Below, in pieces: positions 60,101 to 63,133 of a stretch of DNA of 63,133 bases (position 1 is its first letter; each line of letters begins with the position of its first letter). The notes under the pieces are model-generated. The model was not told the origin of the DNA. It worked only from the letters and a program-made list of their open reading frames with translations, and ran no database searches. The position numbers were made by a program, and so were the translations under genes. This DNA is from Blattamonas nauphoetae (taxonomy: Eukaryota; Preaxostyla; Oxymonadida). The stretch lies in the NCBI GenBank assembly GCA_033064195.1, contig JARBJD010000395.1, forward strand, positions 1-63,133, read 5' to 3'.

Positions 60101-61512
60101 CATTTGAAGATGGTGTTGTCAAATCAACCGATACTGAACACATCATGACTCACGTTTGTGGTGTTGATTTCAATTCACTATATCCAAGTGCTTTCTCATC
60201 AATCAAGAACAAAAACAATCCATACACAAAACACAGAATGTACATGCCAGGAAGATGTTTGTACACAGCAACAGGAGATAAAGAATGCCGTGAGATCATC
60301 GAGAACAAGAATCAAAAGACATTGTTCGTTGCAGAACTGAAAGGACACATCGAAGAGAAGTACATAAATGATTTCATTAACTTCCCACCAATCTTCAGAA
60401 ACATCACTGTCAATACGACAGAAGAGAACATTGGAGAGAAGACCTATTCGTTGATGAAGAAACATGGATTGAAGACTGACGACAAACAAAGAAAGCTGAC
60501 TCAACTCTTGAGCACACACGATCAGTATATGTTCTTTTCGACATACTATCTGTGGTTCCTCATCGACTATTGCCACTTCATTATTGATGATATTAAGAGT
60601 GTGATGGTATTCTCGAGACATGCTGGATTTGAACCATTCGTGACCTCATTCATGAATGACAGAATAGAAGCAATGAAGGTTGGAAATAAAGGAAAGGAAC
60701 AATTCTGTAAGACCAACTTGAATGGAAGTTACGGATATGATGGAATGAACACTGAGAAATACAACTCAATCACAATCTGCAATGAGAAGAGAACATACTT
60801 GTAGCAAATGATGAAAGGATTTGTAGCGACAAGAGAGATCAATGAGGACAACTACATTGTGATTGAAGACAGAGAGAAAGCATCATGCAAAACATGTCTG
60901 CAAGAAGCAGTATTCACACTCGACAATGCCAAGTTCTGGTATCTGAATTTCATCTACAACTTCATGTATAAATGCCTAGACATGAACAAGATTCACTTCT
61001 GTGAGGGAGACACTGACTCGGCATACTGGGCAATTAGTGGAGATCCAAATGCTGGAATTCATCAACAATTTGAACATGTGATTGCTGACAAAGAATTCTA
61101 TGATGCACACAAATATGAATGGTTTCCAAATCCTGAAAAGGGAGTTGATGATGAGAAGAAACTGTTGGGATTAGCAATTGAAAAGGAAGGTGAACAGATG
61201 ATCTGTCTTGCACCCAAGTGCTACTCTCTCGATGAGAAATGCAAAATCAAAGGAGTGTCACTGAAGAAAACAAATATCACGAGTGACGATTATAAGAAGT
61301 GTCTTAATGGAGAGAAAACAGTGACAACAACATTGAACTTTCAAACGAGAAGAGTTCATTCTGACGATGACACCAATGGATTTGAGATTGCGAAAATACA
61401 ACAGCAGAAACTCAGTCTCAGTGGAATACATCTGAAGGCAATCGTACTTGAAAATGAATCGTGTCCTCCATTCATTCATGGACTGAAAGCAACTGATTAT
61501 ATAATTGAATAA
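57106..61512 (+). pseudogene. Polinton 2 PolB gene (broken)
   Basis: Protein-primed family-B DNA polymerase. Order of parts: helical N-terminal region (WKVKEQIREVRELFPNTQ), the block SEYNICFFQALSFLTLPE with YPGFDIACDIEKAMIEF, a zinc-finger-like CPYCQSRGF...H...C, exonuclease motifs YDFETMEDL, IGFNSSRFDINL and KFYNIRDVECM, an HNH-like block (CYICKCHF, TLDRIDNAKGHSKENV, ICCDYCNTYKSD), polymerase motifs DFNSLYPSAF, KTNLNGSYGYDG and EGDTDSAYWAIS, and the C-terminal CLAPKCYSLDEK block. It is very similar to PolB of Polinton 1. It is broken, with about one break. Confidence 0.86.
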
Positions 61513-61535
61513 ACACAAACTTTATTTTTGTAGAA
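61513..61535 (+). promoter_or_regulatory. Polinton upstream element before the integrase of copy 2
   Basis: AAACTTTATTTTTGTAGAA lies directly before the ATG, one or two changes from the element before the integrase of Polinton 1. Confidence 0.55.
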
Positions 61536-63133
61536 ATGACTAGACCGTTTTTGAATTCAACACAAATTGATCGAATAGTGAAGAACCTCCTGGACAACAC
61601 GTTCCATTCCAAGACAAAAATATTCACAGTCACACTTACGTTTTCCCAGATTTTACCAACCTATCATGTCAATGATTCAAATGGACAATACGACGCAAAT
61701 GATGAGACATACTTCAATGACTGGCTGAATGGAGAATTACCTCCTGATTTAAACATTGCTGATGGAAAAATAGTTGTTCAAAGATTTGTGAAACAATTCA
61801 CCGGATGGATCCTTAGTAACAACGATGCAAGACAAGCGTACAGAGCATATCAACAGTATTTTCAGGAAGCACAGAATAGTCATTTTAATCAACCACCAGC
61901 CATCGTAATTCCGACACAACTTCCACAACCAATTGCTATTGAACCTCCGGAATCTCCAATCATTCCTGGACAGAAGAGAAACCCGACATCAATTGGTTCA
62001 GAATATGAATTCCCAATGAAAGAGATGAGGTTTGAAGATGATGATCTACTGATCCCCAAGTCACCAGATCCACAAACAATTGTGAAGATTGACAAAGGTT
62101 TTGTGCCATATGTGAGAGAGATCAACAAGGTCGAACCAACGACAAGGCAAGTGCTGGGAATGTTGGAACGAGTGAAAGGCTATTTTGACCATCAACAGAA
62201 GGACAATTCAGAGGAGGAACAAATCAAAGCAGAGAATTCAATGATGGACAATCAACAGAAAATGGAACACTTCATTGACAAACAGATCGTTGAATCAAAG
62301 AAACTGAATAGAAATATGTTTATTCTTTCACACGTATGCAGAACTCTCGGAAATGACGAAACTGAGTTCATTTTAGCACATCCTAAACAAATCCCATTTG
62401 GTGGAAGATCATTTCAGGAATGGTACGATGAATATGTTCACCGATGGGATTCTACACATCCTCGGAAAATAAGGAGGGAACAAGGAGGTAACACATTGAT
62501 GATTGATCAACCAACGATTCCAAAAGCCGTGACAAAATACAATATCCGTTTCGATCAAAGATGCAATTCATGTCCAAAGACATCACTGGAGATCCATCAG
62601 ACATCAGACAAAAAGGTTCCACAGAAATGTGACAGACCTTACTTTTCTCCCAAGTTTGGATCCTGGGAAATTGATCTTGTCTTTATTCAATCACCAACGT
62701 CGAAAACAGTTCTTCAGATTTACCTATTTGCCATCAACATCAACACTAAGTACCTTGTAGTAATTCCAGTTCTGGATAAATCATGGAGCAAAGTCAAGAC
62801 TGCAATCAATGATCTGATTAACCATCGTGTCTGGCTAATAACAACATTCGTGGTGATGGAGAAGCAGCATGGACAAGCGGAGAAGCACAAAACGTATTTT
62901 GAGGAACAAAAAGTCAGCACATATTTCACGAGTTCACCATTCACAAATCACAACAGAATTGTCGATCGAGTGATTAGGAACAATAAGAGATGGATTCCAA
63001 AGACAATGCAACACAGATGGCCAATCATTCGCTGATGAATCAGATGGTGGAATACTACAACATGACTCACATCGAGCGTACTGAAACAAGTTCACTCCAC
63101 AGCAAGGCACAAAACAATCGTGAAATCGAAGCA
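61536..63133 (+). pseudogene. Polinton 2 integrase gene, broken and cut by the window end
   Basis: It begins MTRPFLNSTQIDRIVKNL. The variable N-terminal half is followed by blocks shared with the Polinton 1 integrase: NPTSIGSEYEFPMKEMRF, KQIPFGGRSFQEWYDEYV, HPRKIRREQG and the core start FGSWEIDLVFIQSP with YLVVIPVLDKSWSKVKTA and NHNRIVDRVIR. The retroviral-type catalytic core is therefore recognisable. About two breaks are present, and the last part lies beyond the window. Confidence 0.8.

Larger units (their letters stand above)
54426..63133 (+). mobile_element. Polinton/Maverick 2, left part, running off the window
   Basis: The start AGTAGTGATATAGGCGAA matches the end of Polinton 1 (AGTAGTGGTATAAGCGAA) and GGAACC follows in both. 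The six bases before it, tgggtc, are the expected place of the target duplication, whose partner lies outside the window. Gene order is that of Polinton 1 read from its right end: three-module ENCEL protein, two-module ENCEL protein, PolB, integrase. It is broken, with about three breaks in the part seen plus SINE-like insertions, and looks older than Polinton 1. Confidence 0.88.

Overview
The window looks like nuclear DNA from a protist. It has short spliceosomal introns (about 40-160 bases), standard stop codons, a syntaxin-6-type SNARE gene and many transposons. Several tandem copies of a Ser/Leu-rich helical protein family (motifs EPFLNFD, FVESIVTLLSSPHS, FHRPTLEFVLASPI) match, from memory, a large family in the oxymonad Blattamonas nauphoetae. 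An oxymonad of that type is my best guess. I could not run a search.

Layout. (1) 1-13.6 kb: host DNA with five tandem minus-strand copies of the helical family (two decayed, three open) separated by homologous spacers. A seven-exon SNARE gene (3691-4869, +) and a proline-rich EF-hand-like gene (5061-6540, -) lie among them. (2) 13618-16054: a complete-looking DNA transposon with terminal inverted repeats, a 4-bp target duplication and a two-exon transposase gene. It sits in a spacer whose empty form is present twice elsewhere in the window. (3) 16362-48093: a 31.7-kb Polinton/Maverick bounded by about 2.75-kb inverted repeats and the 6-bp duplication gcagtc, inserted in a short host tandem repeat. 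Recognisable parts are a protein-primed PolB, a retroviral-type integrase, a packaging ATPase, two paralogous capsid-like proteins, a tail-spike-type protein with an S74 chaperone domain, and several small genes. It has been hit by other insertions: a 5-kb element carrying a piece of a host beta-helix gene, a 1.2-kb element inside one inverted repeat, and probably a 4.6-kb tract with two 27-bp minisatellites. (4) 48.1-54.4 kb: a 3.8-kb long-TIR element carrying a coiled-coil gene that itself holds a 1.6-kb element, then a tyrosine-recombinase fossil. (5) 54426 to the window end: the first 8.7 kb of a second, older-looking, broken Polinton of the same family, inserted in the tyrosine-recombinase fossil and decorated with tRNA-derived repeats.

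In the Polintons, replication (PolB), integration (integrase), packaging (ATPase) and particle genes (capsid-like, S74 spike, small MAPG proteins) together suggest a virus-like life cycle in the past. Nearly every gene of both copies is preceded by the same A/T-rich element just upstream of its ATG, which looks like a shared promoter. Both Polintons are treated here as fossils. Names rest on motifs read by eye, so most small genes stay unassigned.
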